Below, in pieces: positions 45,261 through 56,260 of a DNA stretch of 64,000 nucleotides. The DNA is taken from positions 1,488,001 through 1,552,000 of the forward strand of contig OZ345385.1 of assembly GCA_977006965.1 (NCBI GenBank), written 5' to 3'. Origin of the DNA: Phymatolithon calcareum. Its lineage: Eukaryota; Rhodophyta; Florideophyceae; Hapalidiales. The notes beneath the pieces are model-generated. The model saw only the letters and a program-made list of their open reading frames with translations, was not told where the DNA came from and did not search any database. Every line of letters begins with the position of its first letter. Position 1 is the stretch's first letter. The translations under genes and the position numbers were made by a program.

Positions 45261-46803
45261 GGCGTGCCATTGGCCGAAACCTCCCGGTGCCTTTGTTACA
45301 GTTTATTACTAAGGCACGGGTTGTTGAGCATGCCATAGGCACTCGGGCTCATAGGCAGAAAATTGTGCGTGAAATCCCTCTCGGATGCGGTTAGATTGAA
45401 AACAGCTACAGTAGATGTGATATTGAGTCTCTCCCTAGAAGAGTTTCAAATTTACATGGGGTATTGGCATCAATGATCATCTCAAAACATAATCCTAGCA
45501 AGATTACTACAGCTCGGAGGAACTTAAAGGGAACAAGTTGGTAGGCTTTTCGTTCGACGAGCGTAGGACTCAAATAATGTTCCAATCTTATTCTAGCCAC
45601 TTGATGAACCACGGCTTGTAAACTGTTCCTTCGTTCAATGCCTCCTCAGCCCAGGGTCTTGCATGAGCCACGTTCATGCCAGATTATCTTTTGCCATCAA
45701 CCATAACCTAGTGGATAGCAGTCGCGACCTTCAAAACAAGCAAGGAGAAAAGGAAGACATTAGAAAAAAGTACGCCCGCGCACTGAAATACGTCGCATTG
45801 GAGCCCTCTTACCCGGACGATTGCGAACCCGCATATCGTCATTCCGAATATAGTGCCGTCGGCTGGTTTTCATCCTTTAGCCATTGAGCCGCAATCGAAG
45901 GTAGAACAAAGAGTGTTTCGGCCTTGTAAAATTTAGCGACGGTCCGCAAATTCGCAGACTGCGCCTCCTTCTTCGCACCCTAGCTGGTGAGCAGCCACAC
46001 TTGTTCAAACGCGGAAGCGAAAAGATACGATCTGCTCTTCTTCAAAGTCTTCGCATACGGTTTTTGAGCGCTTTTAGGCGCTTCGCATCCCGGTCGAAGG
46101 GACAATCAGTAGGACATTCTGCGAAAAATTATAACATGCTCGCGTGGTGAGGCGTGCGCAGGCGCTTGGCGGCTCACCTTCAGAAGCCGGGGTAGTACGC
46201 AAGATCGGATCTTTGGAGAAGGCATGCTGACTTCCTTGACGCTGGGATTCTGTCTTCTGCTATACTCGACGCAGAGCTGCAGAGTCAATTTATAGAGTAG
46301 CGTTGAATTTAAATTTCCCTTAAAATCTGCAGTGTATTGTTAAACATGTCTGTACGGCACTTTCAGAATAGCCCCAAGAGGTTATCGTAATTAAACTGAT
46401 TTTATTACAGTGCCCAGGACCCACCGTTTTGGGGGAAGGCGGCAACTGCTGCTTCTACGAATTCTGGAACACCCTTCGTTACACGTGTATTGCTGCGTTG
46501 TCAGCCAATTTCCCAAGAGGTTATCGTTTTTGCAGGGCATATGATAGTAATACTGTATAACTATCCCCTGGTTTTAGTCTATTGGACACGTATTGATGCG
46601 CACTGCGTAGATCATAATTTCATTATTGAATTCGCTGTTCGGAGCATGCCATCGCCACCCACGAAAGATGCTTTCGGCGTGAAGGACAAACGAAGACGTT
46701 GGCATTTTGTCCTCGTCAATATCTAAGCATCTGCATCCCACTTCTCTCCATCAAGCTCTCCTCGGCAGTTCGCTCTTCCTCCATCATGAGGATTCCCCAG
46801 TGA
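45261..46803. other. Region without a convincing gene
   Basis: Short frames only (the largest is 46490-46726 plus, 78 codons, unrecognised). No transposon ends were identified. Confidence 0.4.
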
Positions 46804-47301
46804 CTCAAGCTTAACCTGTTCACAGCTCTCATCACCGCCGCCACCCGTTCTTCCGCCGGAAACCTCCACCGGAAACCGCATCGGTGCCTCCAGGCCGACG
46901 CCCTTCGCGCCATCGCGGATTCTAAGACTGCGGTTGAGCAAGTGGATTTCACTGCTGTTCGCGGCATCTGGAAAGCAATCTCTAGACGAGCGAGGTCCGG
47001 GGGTTTCCGTGCCGCCGGCTACGTCATCAAGGATCCCGGTAGCGGTTATTCAACCCCTCTCTTTAAATCGTCATGCCCCATCGAGGGAGTTTGGAGCGCT
47101 GCTAGCCTGGCGTTTGCACGTCTGGACCCCTCGACTTTTCACGGTGTTCTGGACGATTTTTTCTCAGCCCCCCCTCTTCCCGGCGGTAATGCCGATATCC
47201 TGTCCGCCCATGTGCCCATTTGGGATGACGGTCTTTGTGAGTATTTGCCAGGCGCGGACGAAGGTGGCCGGGTCCGCGTCGCGTGCATGCTTGGCATTTA
47301 G
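46804..47301 (+). pseudogene. Unknown gene fragment, GC-rich
   Basis: The frame opens after TGA near 46803 and runs to TAG 47299-47301. It contains LQADALRAIADSKTAVEQVD, RGIWKAISRRARSGGFRAAG, VIKDPGSGYSTPLFKSSCP and ADILSAHVPIWDDGLCEYL. Clearly protein-like and more GC-rich than its surroundings, which could mean a different origin. The in-frame methionine is internal (46942), so the 5' end is missing. I recognise no family. Confidence 0.45.
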
Positions 47302-48050
47302 CGATGTCTTCGTCGAACACATTGCCATTTGCAGGACACGTCGTCGTTCTTGATGGCATGCCGTTGCGCCTGGAAAACAGATCGTGCACCGCAATGGACA
47401 GATTTCGGCGCACGCGCTAGCCACACGCAAGCAGCGACTAGCTCTTTGCCTCAACGAGTCGCGCGCATCGGATAAATACAAAGTAGCTCAGTATTATGGT
47501 TAAATTTTCTGCGAGTAAAGTTCGGTTGCGCTGCTAGTGCTGATAGAGGCGCTGAGAAACATACATAGTGCAGTGTCTTCTCGATCAAGTCTTGGTGCCC
47601 TGTCACGACAGGATCGGCATCTGGAATGCCGCGGCGTTGCCGCGCGCCAGGTAACCTCCGCAAAAATTTGTCTCTTTCCTTGCCAATGTCTAGCTTCCCA
47701 GTCGTGGATGTGCAAGTTGGATTCTGTCATGTGCTGGAAGCTTGCGGAAAAAAGAACAATTTTACTGTAGGGCTAAGATTAGGCTGGCATTGTGCTGTAC
47801 AAGCTACAGTACATTCTCTGAACTATCCTTGCTAATGAGAGAAGAAAGTTTAATTCACGGTGCAGACTTTCCTCAAGTTGGGACATAATATATCCTTAAA
47901 TTTATTTGAAAGGTACCATATTATTATGGCGCGAACTACGAACTATTCTTGCTGTTTACGTACTTTTTACTTCCAAGAAGGTATGAACTGTACGCAGTGA
48001 GTTAATTTATTTAAATTTTCTTACTTTTCGCAAAAGTCTGCTTGTATCAA

Positions 48051-48185
48051 CAGAGCCCTCCCAGGGGCAACTCTAAAACTCAAACCTCTGCTTTGCAAGA
48101 GACAAATGAATGCGCGCCATGTGGCATCTACAGCAGAATTACAGGCCAGCCCGTACCCATGGCACGCCGTGCCGTGTGCACGAGG
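48051..48185. repeat. Dispersed repeat, copy 2 (partner at 24687)
   Basis: Shared blocks are listed under 24687-24832. The sequence just downstream (48201-48248, GGTGCGCTCCATTGGAAA then CCACTACAGTAT) is also found at 44547-44590, so a third partial copy may exist there. Confidence 0.8.
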
Positions 48186-48763
48186 AACGGTGCCCAGTGC
48201 CAGTGTCACAGAGGTGCGCTCCATTGGAAAGGCCACTACAGTATGTTCCTGACGATGCCCCTGGACACAATGGAACAACAAGTGTCATTTCTGCACCCTC
48301 TGCTTTGTTTCACAACACTTGCAAGAATCATACTGTACGCATTAAACGCTCAGTGGCGAAAACCCCGGACCAGTACTGTATACAGTATCCACAGTCCTGT
48401 GACTGCCACATCACATGATGTGGCAGTAACGTACTGCCCGGGATGCAGCACAATGTCAGTGCCCAATTGAATCTTACAAAGTCTTCGTAGGTCTACATTT
48501 TGGTTCTCCATGAACACAGGGCTTGAGCCCTTGTCAACAGCACCGGTGCCCACAACCGTATGTGGATACATTCGACTTCTTCCGCCCCACACTCGGCCAA
48601 TTCAAAAGCTGTAAACGCTAATCTGGTCATGAAGGTGGAAACTCTCAAATTGCTGTTACTCTAGGAAACCGGTGACTAGGGAAGCATTAATATATTTACT
48701 GTATGTGGGCCTTCCCTAATAGAGTCACTCAGAATCAAAGACTATTTTCGGCTCATTCTGTAT

Positions 48764-48795
48764 GAGTCGATTGGACTTAAAAGTCCAATCGACTC
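48764..48795. repeat. Near-perfect 32-bp palindrome
   Basis: GAGTCGATTGGACTT at 48764-48778 pairs exactly with 48781-48795, separated by AA. Confidence 0.92.
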
Positions 48796-48969
48796 CTACA
48801 GACGGCAAGTGAAATGAGCTGCAGTGCACGTATGACCAATCTGGTGATGAGGCTCGTTCCTGTAACGGACTTGGGTTTTCCCCGTCGTTGGTTCATATTG
48901 GGAACCCAAGGGTGAATGCTAAGGTGAAATATAAGGCCGAAGCTCCCAGGAAAAATCGACGTCCAATAG

Positions 48970-49623
48970 GTGGACTTCGATCTGTTTTGCGTGCCAGGAA
49001 AAAGTCCATCGTTACACTGTCTCTTATGCTCAACTATTATCACCGTCTACGCAGGGTTCCGTTTTCCGTTGCGCACGTGCTGCTCAGAGGCAGGACTAAT
49101 GAGCTGGAGGTCCCGTGGGGACACAGACATATGTGAAACGCATAAGTCGTTCTTTCGCAGACTGGGGCGCGGGGATGCGCGTCTTGTCAGAGTGTTCCTT
49201 AACACGCGACTACGTGAAGGTCATATTTGGAAACAGGGTGACAATATTATGTGCAAAACGGGCATAGGTACAGTACGTCTTTTGTTTCAGATTGGGGAAG
49301 GAGGTCCATGACTATCACTGGGATTACTCTGGCTGCTTGTCCGTGCTATTTTTCACAGACAACTACAGATAGGATTGCTTCAAGTGCTTGTTCCACAGTG
49401 GCTATTGTTTCTCGGTCCAGTTTTTCTCTTGCAATGTTACAAAAGGGGAGCGCCGACCTCGGACATGAGAGTACGACCGCCAAAAGAAGCACACAAGTAC
49501 TCATGCTGCGGTTCTTTCCTTAAGTTGCCATCTACTAAGACCGAGAATTGCGTCGTTATAGCTACCAATACGCAAGTCTTAGACATACCCAAATCGTACT
49601 GTACTAAGCCATGTATTGCATAA
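48970..49623 (+). pseudogene. Unknown frame with hydrophobic segments, one internal TGA
   Basis: 218 codons in one frame with a single TGA at 49309-49311. Before the stop: FRRLGRGDARLVRVFLNTRL. After it come two hydrophobic stretches (LSLGLLWLLVRAIF and LQVLVPQWLLFLGPVFLLQ), then a Cys-containing hydrophilic tail. It could be a small membrane protein. No family recognised, and overlapping frames lower confidence. Confidence 0.3.
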
Positions 49624-49756
49624 AATAGTCTTAGATAGGGCTTGACAGTGTTGTCGAAAACCGGGTTACGCCATGCTCCATTTGCCAGGGAAACCCAAAA
49701 TGTCTTTATCCCAAGGCAATAGCACCGAGTATAAGCTCAGACGCAAAACTCCTCGA

Positions 49757-50220
49757 TCAACAGGAATGCTTCGGATGGCTCAGCCCTCGAATCGCTGGCG
49801 TATCGCCGAACTCCGGGTGCATGGCAACAACATTAATCTTTCTGTCCTTTTCCAAGAGCTCGACATTCAGCACCTGACACATCGCCGTTAGCACAGCTTT
49901 GGAAGCACAATAGAGCGAAGTCCCTGGAACTCCACGATACTCCGCTATGGACGGCACAGCGCAGAAAGTACCGGATCGCATCCCCCCGTTAATAAAGAGT
50001 GGAAAAAGTGTGCGACCGCCCGGAAATTGGTGTCTATGCCTGAATCTATCTCACTCGATGCTTGCCGCCGTGTTTTATTCCGCGATTTGCAATAATGTCA
50101 TCCACGGGAACGAGGCTTGATGCTTTGGATCAAGCTTCCCGGATAGACTCCGAGCTGGAGGAAATATCGAGAGGGATGACTGTGCAGTTTACTTATTCTG
50201 ATGACACTTTTTCCAGACGA
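49757..50220 (-). pseudogene. Short-chain dehydrogenase/reductase relic
   Basis: The minus strand reads, across stops and one frame change: VNCTVIPLDISSSSESI (the Asp at the strand-3 end), a TGA, SSLVPVDDIIANRGIKHGGK (position of the NNAG motif), IDTNFRAVAHF, then after a frame change SIAEYRGVPGTSLYCASKA with the catalytic Tyr-x3-Lys, and INVVAMHPEFGDTP (position of the PG motif after strand 6). These are SDR signatures in the right order and spacing; the family reduces or oxidises small molecules with NAD(P). The Rossmann glycine motif at the N-terminus is not visible, so the relic is 5' truncated, close to the LINE tail at 50294. Confidence 0.8.
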
Positions 50221-50293
50221 TCAATGGATCGCAAGGATATTGTTAATCGAGCACCGCGCGCGTGCACGGGAACATACAGCGCGCGACCCAGCC

Positions 50294-50663
50294 CTTTCTT
50301 TCTCTCTTTATTGCAGAAGGCGCTAATTCAACGCCAGAACTTACCCTAGAGCAAGTTCTCATTGGTCAAAGATTGGAGTATCTCTACGGGTCTCTCCCTG
50401 CACAGATCTTCAACCGTTTTGCCTCGCACTCTTCCGATGAATTGCCGCCTAGAGGCAGCCCGACCAGAACAGCGTATAATTAGGTGCTCCACTGTCTCCA
50501 TGACGCCATGCGGGCACAGACCCAGCCCTTGTGATGCACCAACGACCCAGACAGGGCGATTGTTGAAATGGCGGCGCACGCGAGCGGCACGTGCGGACCG
50601 GTGCAAAACACGATAAAGAAGATATAGAAAAGCAATAGGAAGCCCATTTTGAATGGTAGGCAT
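50294..50663 (-). mobile_element. LINE 3' end with zinc knuckle and tail
   Basis: Minus-strand frame 50663-50346 contains HGVMETVEHLIIRCSGRAA and RVRGKTVEDLCRERPVEIL, parallel to the C-terminus at 31367-31564. The element ends with CTGCAATAAA (50307-50316) and a GAGAGAAAGAAAG tail. The first Cys pair of the knuckle reads CPHG, so one Cys is lost. Sequence 5' of 50663 is not recognisable as LINE. Confidence 0.85.
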
Positions 50664-51026
50664 GATGAGGGCAGTCGTTTAGCTCTAATGAGATCCCTCT
50701 ACCAATGCCCAAGATGCGGAGGAAGCAGAGCTATTGTAAGAAATTACGCAGAGCACCATGATAAAAAGTATATATTTCTGAAAAACATTGTGACTGTAGG
50801 GATACACATCCTTGATATAGAGTAGATCAGGGCCTAGTGGTCTCTACAGTGACGCCGGTATTCTAATGGCAGCGTCACATTACTGTTAGAAACGTAAACT
50901 CAGCGCTATTTTTACTAATTTTTAATTACTCGAAGTTATTTTTCTGTTGAAAGTTGGCTTATTGTCAATAACTTCGAAATTTTCAGCATATTTCTGCATG
51001 GGAGGATAAGCGAGCTGTACTGCACC

Positions 51027-51067
51027 GGCCAAAAATTCGGATTAAAGCTTTAATCTGAATTTTGACC
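51027..51067. repeat. Imperfect 40-bp palindrome
   Basis: GG(C/T)CAAAA(A)TTC(G/A)GATTAAAGC on both arms around AAGCTT, with two mismatches and one extra A. Confidence 0.85.
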
Positions 51068-51292
51068 AGTTGGCTGGAATACTACCCAATTATGTCTCTC
51101 CAATTTCGACAGATGTCTTTTGAAGTGTAAATTTGGCAATAGTGCGTGTACGAACCGGCCTGACCCCATCGAGCATAATCTTTCCCTTCCCGCACAATAC
51201 AAATTCGGCACACCCTGCAGTCTGCGATTTTGACGAAGTCAGGTTGCTGCAAGACACCAAGCACCAGAGACGTATCATTTAAACCATGCACC

Positions 51293-52614
51293 ATGGAGCG
51301 TCACGTTATCAAGCGCGAGGGTTGGTCAAGTTCGACAAAATCACTGCCGACTCGACCCCGTTGTCGTCATTTCCGAGGTGGCGCAGAAGGTCTGAACAAG
51401 CGTATACGACAGTGTATTTACATCCGCTCTAGATGATCTTGCTGCTGATACTGTCGCGTACGTGGCCAGGAAGCGCCATGACTATTCCCTACTTCCTTCT
51501 AGAATCGCCGTATACAACTTACGCAAGAACAGCACAAGCCGTTCTCGGAGACGATTGAGATCCTTTATAAGTACCTCTCTCTGCACACAAAGCAACCAGA
51601 CCCGCTGGTTTCAAATGAGGTGTACGAATTCGTGAAGGAGAACCGAAACACCCTCGCTGCTGATGTGATCTATGACCATGAATTCTCCTATTACTATTTT
51701 GGCTTCAAGACTCTGGAGCGCTCGTACCTTCTGCGCAAGAATGGTAAGGTTGTGGAACGTCATGTGGTATTCACTACGGCGATCTCGATGCCGCACTTGC
51801 CACGTACGATGCCATGTCGTCAACCTCTTCACCCATGCATCACCGACTCTTTTCAACGCCGGTACTTGCAGACCCTAATTTTAGTCCTGCTTCTTGTGAA
51901 CCATGACTGATGATTCCATCGAGGGCATCTATGGCACTCTCAAACGTTGTGATGTGATCTCCAAGTCTGGTAGTGGTATTGGCCTCACGATTCATGACAT
52001 TCGAGCGACAAGGTCCTACATCAGGGGAGCAAATGGCACTTCTAACCGTATTGTACCTATGCTCCGCGTTTACAACGACACTGCTCGATATGTTGATCAG
52101 GGCGGTGGCAAGTGCAAGGGTGCCTTCGCTGTTTACCCGGAACCGTGGCATGCAGACATTTTCGACGTTCTGAATCTCCGCAAGAACACCGGAAAGGAAG
52201 AGCAGCGAGCTCACGATTTGTTCTACGGTCTATGTATTTGCGATTTGTTTATGATGCGCGTCGAGGGGGATAAGACCTGGACTTTGTTCTGTCCTAATGA
52301 GGCACTAGGTCTGGCAGATTGTATGGGCGCAAAGTTTGAAGCGCTGTACACCAAGTATGAGGCAGATGGTCGTGTGCCGAAGGTTATCGACTCTCGCACG
52401 CTGTGGTTTGCCATTTTGGAGGCCCAGATCGAGACCGGTGCGCCATATACGCTCTACAGGGATTCTTGAAAAAGGAAGATTAACCAGCAAAACTTGCGCA
52501 TATTTCGGTCGTCCAACCTGTGCACTGAGATTATTGAGTACACCCTCTCCAGATGGGGTTTCCGTTTGCAACCTTGCTTCTAATGCTATTAACAAGTTCG
52601 TAGCGCCGCGCTAG
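51293..52614 (+). pseudogene. Ribonucleotide reductase large subunit (class Ia R1) relic
   Basis: The N-terminus reads MERHVIKREG then, after a frame change, LVKFDKITADSTPL, the ATP-cone start. Later come [98 protein letters not shown], and past a TGA NLCTEIIEYT, then VSVCNLAS. R1 makes dNDPs from NDPs. The three cysteines matching human C218, C429 and C444 are all still legible, with the Asn and Glu of NLCTE. Three stops lie within eight codons around the first Cys (51876-51899), a TGA follows YTLYRDS, and there are at least three frame changes. Sequence ends about 60% through the protein, so the C-terminal part is missing. Confidence 0.93.
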
Positions 52615-52909
52615 TAATGAGCGGCGCGCAAAGGAGGACGCGGAACGATCGAGAGAGGAGGAAAAGCGTCGCGCCAGTAATGAGCGGCGCGCAAAGGAGG
52701 ATGCCGAACGATCAAGAGAGGAGGAAAAGCGTCGCGCCAGTAATCAGCGGCGCTCAAAGGAGGATGCGGAACGAGCGAGAGAGGAGGAAAAGCGTCGCGC
52801 CAGTAATGAGCGGCGGGAGAGGCAGAAGGCTGAACACCGTGCAAGAATGGCCGAAGAGAAGTATGCGGAGCTATTGGAAAAGGCGAGGAAACTAGGTTTA
52901 ACGGAGTAG
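52600..52909 (+). repeat. 63-bp minisatellite coding for a charged helix
   Basis: Three and a half 63-bp units encode a 21-residue unit whose core is RRASNERRAKEDAERS followed by REEEK. The frame then continues RMAEEKYAELLEKARKLG and stops at TAG 52907-52909. The alternating Glu/Arg/Lys pattern predicts a single alpha-helix or coiled coil. There is no start codon ahead in this frame (TAG at about 52603), so it is the 3' end of a different gene joined directly behind the reductase relic. Confidence 0.8.
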
Positions 52910-52919
52910 CTGGAATGTC

Positions 52920-54559
52920 GCATTTATAAGCAGTTTAATATTTTTCACACACTCTTCGACCATGTCAGGCGTTTTCGTTCGGAATATACCTTTGCCGGTT
53001 TACCCAACATAAATATTACGGCAAACGCGCTTTAACCCCATTCCATTGCCTTTGGGTCCGCCGCGCGCAGCCAGCAGCTTGGCGCAACACTGTGTTGTGT
53101 CACCTCGGCTGCTCGCGCGCGCCATACTCTGTTGGAAAGAAAATGACAAATCACCTTTGATGATTTCCCGGAAAATGGAACTGCTAACGCTGGTAATCCT
53201 CCGCGCCTGGGCCTTGGATTGTAATCCGCACTGCCTGTGCCATGTATATCGCGGGACTCTAACATTTTCTGAAATATCGTTAGCACTGGTCCGCAGAAGT
53301 CTCAAGCCCATCCATGTTGATTGCTGTGCAAGATGTACGAGAAGACACTTCTCGTTCTCCCGCTTGTCGCTACCGCGAACACATACCTTCATCTCAGCTC
53401 TGTCTCAGGAGCATTTCATGTGCGAACAATGCTTCCTCATACAAGCAAGCTCCCGCCTCACCACCGTTCTCATTCTCTTACTTACCTTGAGCTCCTCACA
53501 CGCGGACTGCGCGTGAGCGAGCCTCGAGTTGTGACGCCGCAAGATTTACCGGCCAATAGTCTATATATTCTCCGTCACTTACCGTGGGCCGTGTTAGCTT
53601 GGTAAGCTATCTGACCTCCCCGTGTGGATGCCCACTTACTTACCCACGGTAGATCATCTTCAATGTAGTTTGTTGTCTCTGTTTAGTACTTAGGCGCTTC
53701 GAGCAACCTCAGAAGGTGAGGGCATCGATCATCGACCAACAAGGATCTTTCTTTCTTCTTTCTTTTATGCAGGTTTCGGAGTTGTTGAACGACTCCTCAC
53801 CCTTACGGCTACAGTAGACTATAGCAGATACGAGTGGTTCTTGATGTCACAACAGCTCAAAGCCGCACAAAGTGTAGAGCTTCGCGGAGCTTAACATCTA
53901 AATCTCTACGCAGCCAATCTTCAGCCGCCATCCTTCAAAGGGATGACGCGGGTTGGAAACCATTTAGGATGCTCATGGTATCTGTTCATATCGTTACCTT
54001 CTTTCATCTCCTTCTGTTCTCTCTTCCAGCTTCCTTGAGCATTGCGGCACACCACTCAGGGCGGAATCCATGTACTACCAAACTACCAGAAGGTGATAGT
54101 CTTCTCCCATGACCAAGTATACTTCTTCATTCAAACCAACACATCAGAGCTGTCATTGTTGGACCACGCATATCCGGCCATTCCCATGGCGGCCCCTGAC
54201 ATGACCTGTTCTACACGCCATAAATTCCACACAAGTAAATTATCAAAGTTGGATGCGTATCTCCATCAACATCTACAACAAGAAGGGCAGCATACTACCA
54301 GACCAACTGGATGTCAGTTGAATCGCAACGAAAAGGAACTGTTCGCGCTGGTAATACTCAGTGGCCTTGAATTGTGATCCGCACTACCTGCACCTTGAAT
54401 TCAACGCAAGTATCATTAATTATCAACGTTCGAATCTCCATCAACACCTCCAACAAGAAGCGCAGCACACTATCAGATCTACTGGCTTTACAGCCGTATC
54501 ATGATGATCTCGACAAAATAGTTTTTATCTGGTGGCCGCGGAAGTAGCATTGACTGGGA
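52920..54559. other. Region with local duplications, no convincing gene
   Basis: 53172-53250 and 54333-54412 are similar (CTGGTAAT, GCCTTG(G)A(A)TTGT(A/G)ATCCGCACT). 54255-54314 and 54428-54487 are similar (ATCTCCATCAACA ... AACAAGAAG(G/C)GCAGCA). Frames on both strands conflict, and none is recognisable. Confidence 0.5.
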
Positions 54560-54943
54560 TGTTTAATGAGATGGGAGGCGCATGGAGCAAAAACGATCGG
54601 CAACAGAACGGAAAATTTGAGACGGCGGCCAACTGCCGTCAGCCTTCCCATCTCAACACACTTTAAGCTGTCGTGGCGAAGGTCAGTGCTCGTAGCAATC
54701 CATAAGAAAGGGAATACGGAAGATCCCGGAAACTACAGGCCAATATCTCTCTTGAGTCAGACAAGGAAAGCTGTAGAATCACCTCTCAATTCCCTAGTTA
54801 GAAGACAATACTCAAACCATGAGTATCAACTCGGATTCCAGAAAGGCAAAAGTACCGAAACAGCCATACTTCGAGCGACGGGGCTTCAGCTGGGGAGAGA
54901 GAGGGAGAGATTGGACAAAACGGCCCACGAGACACGAAACTGA
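54560..54943 (+). mobile_element. LINE fragment, RT start
   Basis: SWRRSVLVAIHKKGNTEDPG, NYRPISLLSQTRKAVE and YQLGFQKGKSTETAILRATG: the first RT blocks, then loss of similarity at about 54945. It is 3' truncated and joins a minus-strand host-like gene. Confidence 0.85.
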
Positions 54944-54944
54944 A

Positions 54945-55500
54945 GAATTCCGGCGCGGGCGGGTAGCCCGCGCCGGTATTTGTGACCATAACGAATGCGT
55001 TGACGAATGCGCGCATTTTGGCGTCTTCTTCGCTGAAATCGGTTGTCGCGATGAAGAACGCTGCCCCGCTGAAGACCAAGTCAAGAGTGCTGACCCCAAA
55101 ACACTCCGCGAACCAACGCGAAATATCCGAAATCGTGCTACGTGCTGACTGTATGAAACCATCGACATCATGCCCGGCGCACGAATAGTTGCCGCCGACG
55201 CGGAAACCGGAACCCGCGCCGAGAGTACCCACCGAAGTTGTCCCCCCGAGCGAGGTTCCGTTTTTGGAGCCGCGCAAGATGTCCCCCCAAGTGGGCTTCC
55301 GTTGAACTCCCCCCGAAGTTGTTCCCCCGAGCGAGCCTCCGTTGACGAACGCCACCCTCCAAGTTGCCGCCGCGACCGGGATCCCTTTCAGAGCCCCCCA
55401 GAAGTTCTTCCAGAGCCGGCTCCGTTTACGAGCCCCCCCCTAAAGTTGTCCTCCCGAGCGAGGCCCTGTTGAAGAGACAGCCGAGGAGCGAGCACGGCGG
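54945..55500 (-). pseudogene. Gly/Ser/Thr-rich minisatellite gene, cut by a LINE
   Basis: Reading minus: about six imperfect 39-42-bp units (55200-55470) encode NGGSLGGTTSGGV, NGTSLGGTTSVGT and relatives. Unit-length indels shift the frame between units. A non-repetitive domain follows: GHDVDGFIQSARSTISDISR, WFAECFGVSTLDLVFSGAAF, EDAKMRAFVNAFVMVTNTGA. It breaks off at about 54945, where LINE sequence starts on the other strand. No family recognised; such Gly-rich repeats occur in cell-wall and extracellular proteins, but that is only analogy. Confidence 0.55.
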
Positions 55501-55861
55501 CGGAAGTGGAGAAGACGTGCAACACCGAGCAAGAAGTCGGTTTCCAGAGAATATCTAAAATACCATACCAGCGGTATGCCGCTGCCGGTAGAGCGTCTAT
55601 AGAGACGATGTCAACGCCCTCAATCAATAGGGACTTACGCGAGTACCACGCCACGTGCCCTGCGCGGTTACGACATGCTATGGGATCAGCTGTCAAACGA
55701 GCTCGGTGCACTAATCACCGAGCTGCAAAATGTGGCGCAATGAACACATAATGACGCCTCGCTACCGGGGGTCGTCTACGGCGAACAATACAGGAGTTCT
55801 GCGATTTAGATGGGATATCTGAGATCCTAAGTAGCCTTCGTATCCCTTTCACATTCTTGGC
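55501..55861. other. Region without a convincing gene
   Basis: An 82-codon plus-strand frame (55506-55751) is unrecognised. Confidence 0.35.
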
Positions 55862-56260
55862 CTATAGAAGCAAATCGGCCGCAAATAACTGAACTGACTG
55901 CTCAGAGACAGTTCCTGTAACTTTTCCAGTGGCTTCGGCAAACTTATCGATGAATATGTTATAATAAAGGCACTGGCTTAATGGGGACCCTTGTGGAACA
56001 CCTCTGTCGATAATGCACAATGTTTTGATTCGTCCCCTGCAGATGTGATCCACGACAGCTTCAGCAAGTACAGTACTGTACTGTAGGCTACCATCCGAGT
56101 AATGTGCATCAGCAATTTGGAGGTCAGACGCTCCATGAGGATGTCCCTTGGGACACTATCATAGGCTGCAGATAGGTCGAGGACTGCAACATAAGCATGC
56201 CAGTTTTTGATTTGAGCAGAACATTGTGACAATGCCCGCAGCAGGAGTTATCATCATCTG
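55862..56260 (-). mobile_element. LINE fragment, RT motifs A to C
   Basis: YVAVLDLSAAYDSVPRDIL (motif A intact), a frame change, DRGVPQGSPLSQCLYYNIF (motif B intact), and FAADLLL where FADDLLL is expected. One catalytic Asp is replaced by Ala. It is the same RT type as 31603-32392. Confidence 0.88.

Larger units (their letters stand above)
47302..48969. other. Non-coding region with repeats
   Basis: No convincing gene. It holds the second copy of the 24687 repeat (48051-48185), a shared block with 44547-44590 at 48201-48248, a near-perfect 32-bp palindrome (48764-48795) and many TACTGTA/TACAGTA words. Confidence 0.5.

Noticed and set aside
53046-53605. 156-codon plus-strand frame as a gene
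   Set aside because: Part of it lies in a local duplicated block (53172-53250) that is not kept in the same frame at 54333-54412. No family resemblance.
54798-54945. C-terminal extension of the Gly-rich gene
   Set aside because: This part of the minus frame is antisense to recognisable LINE RT sequence.
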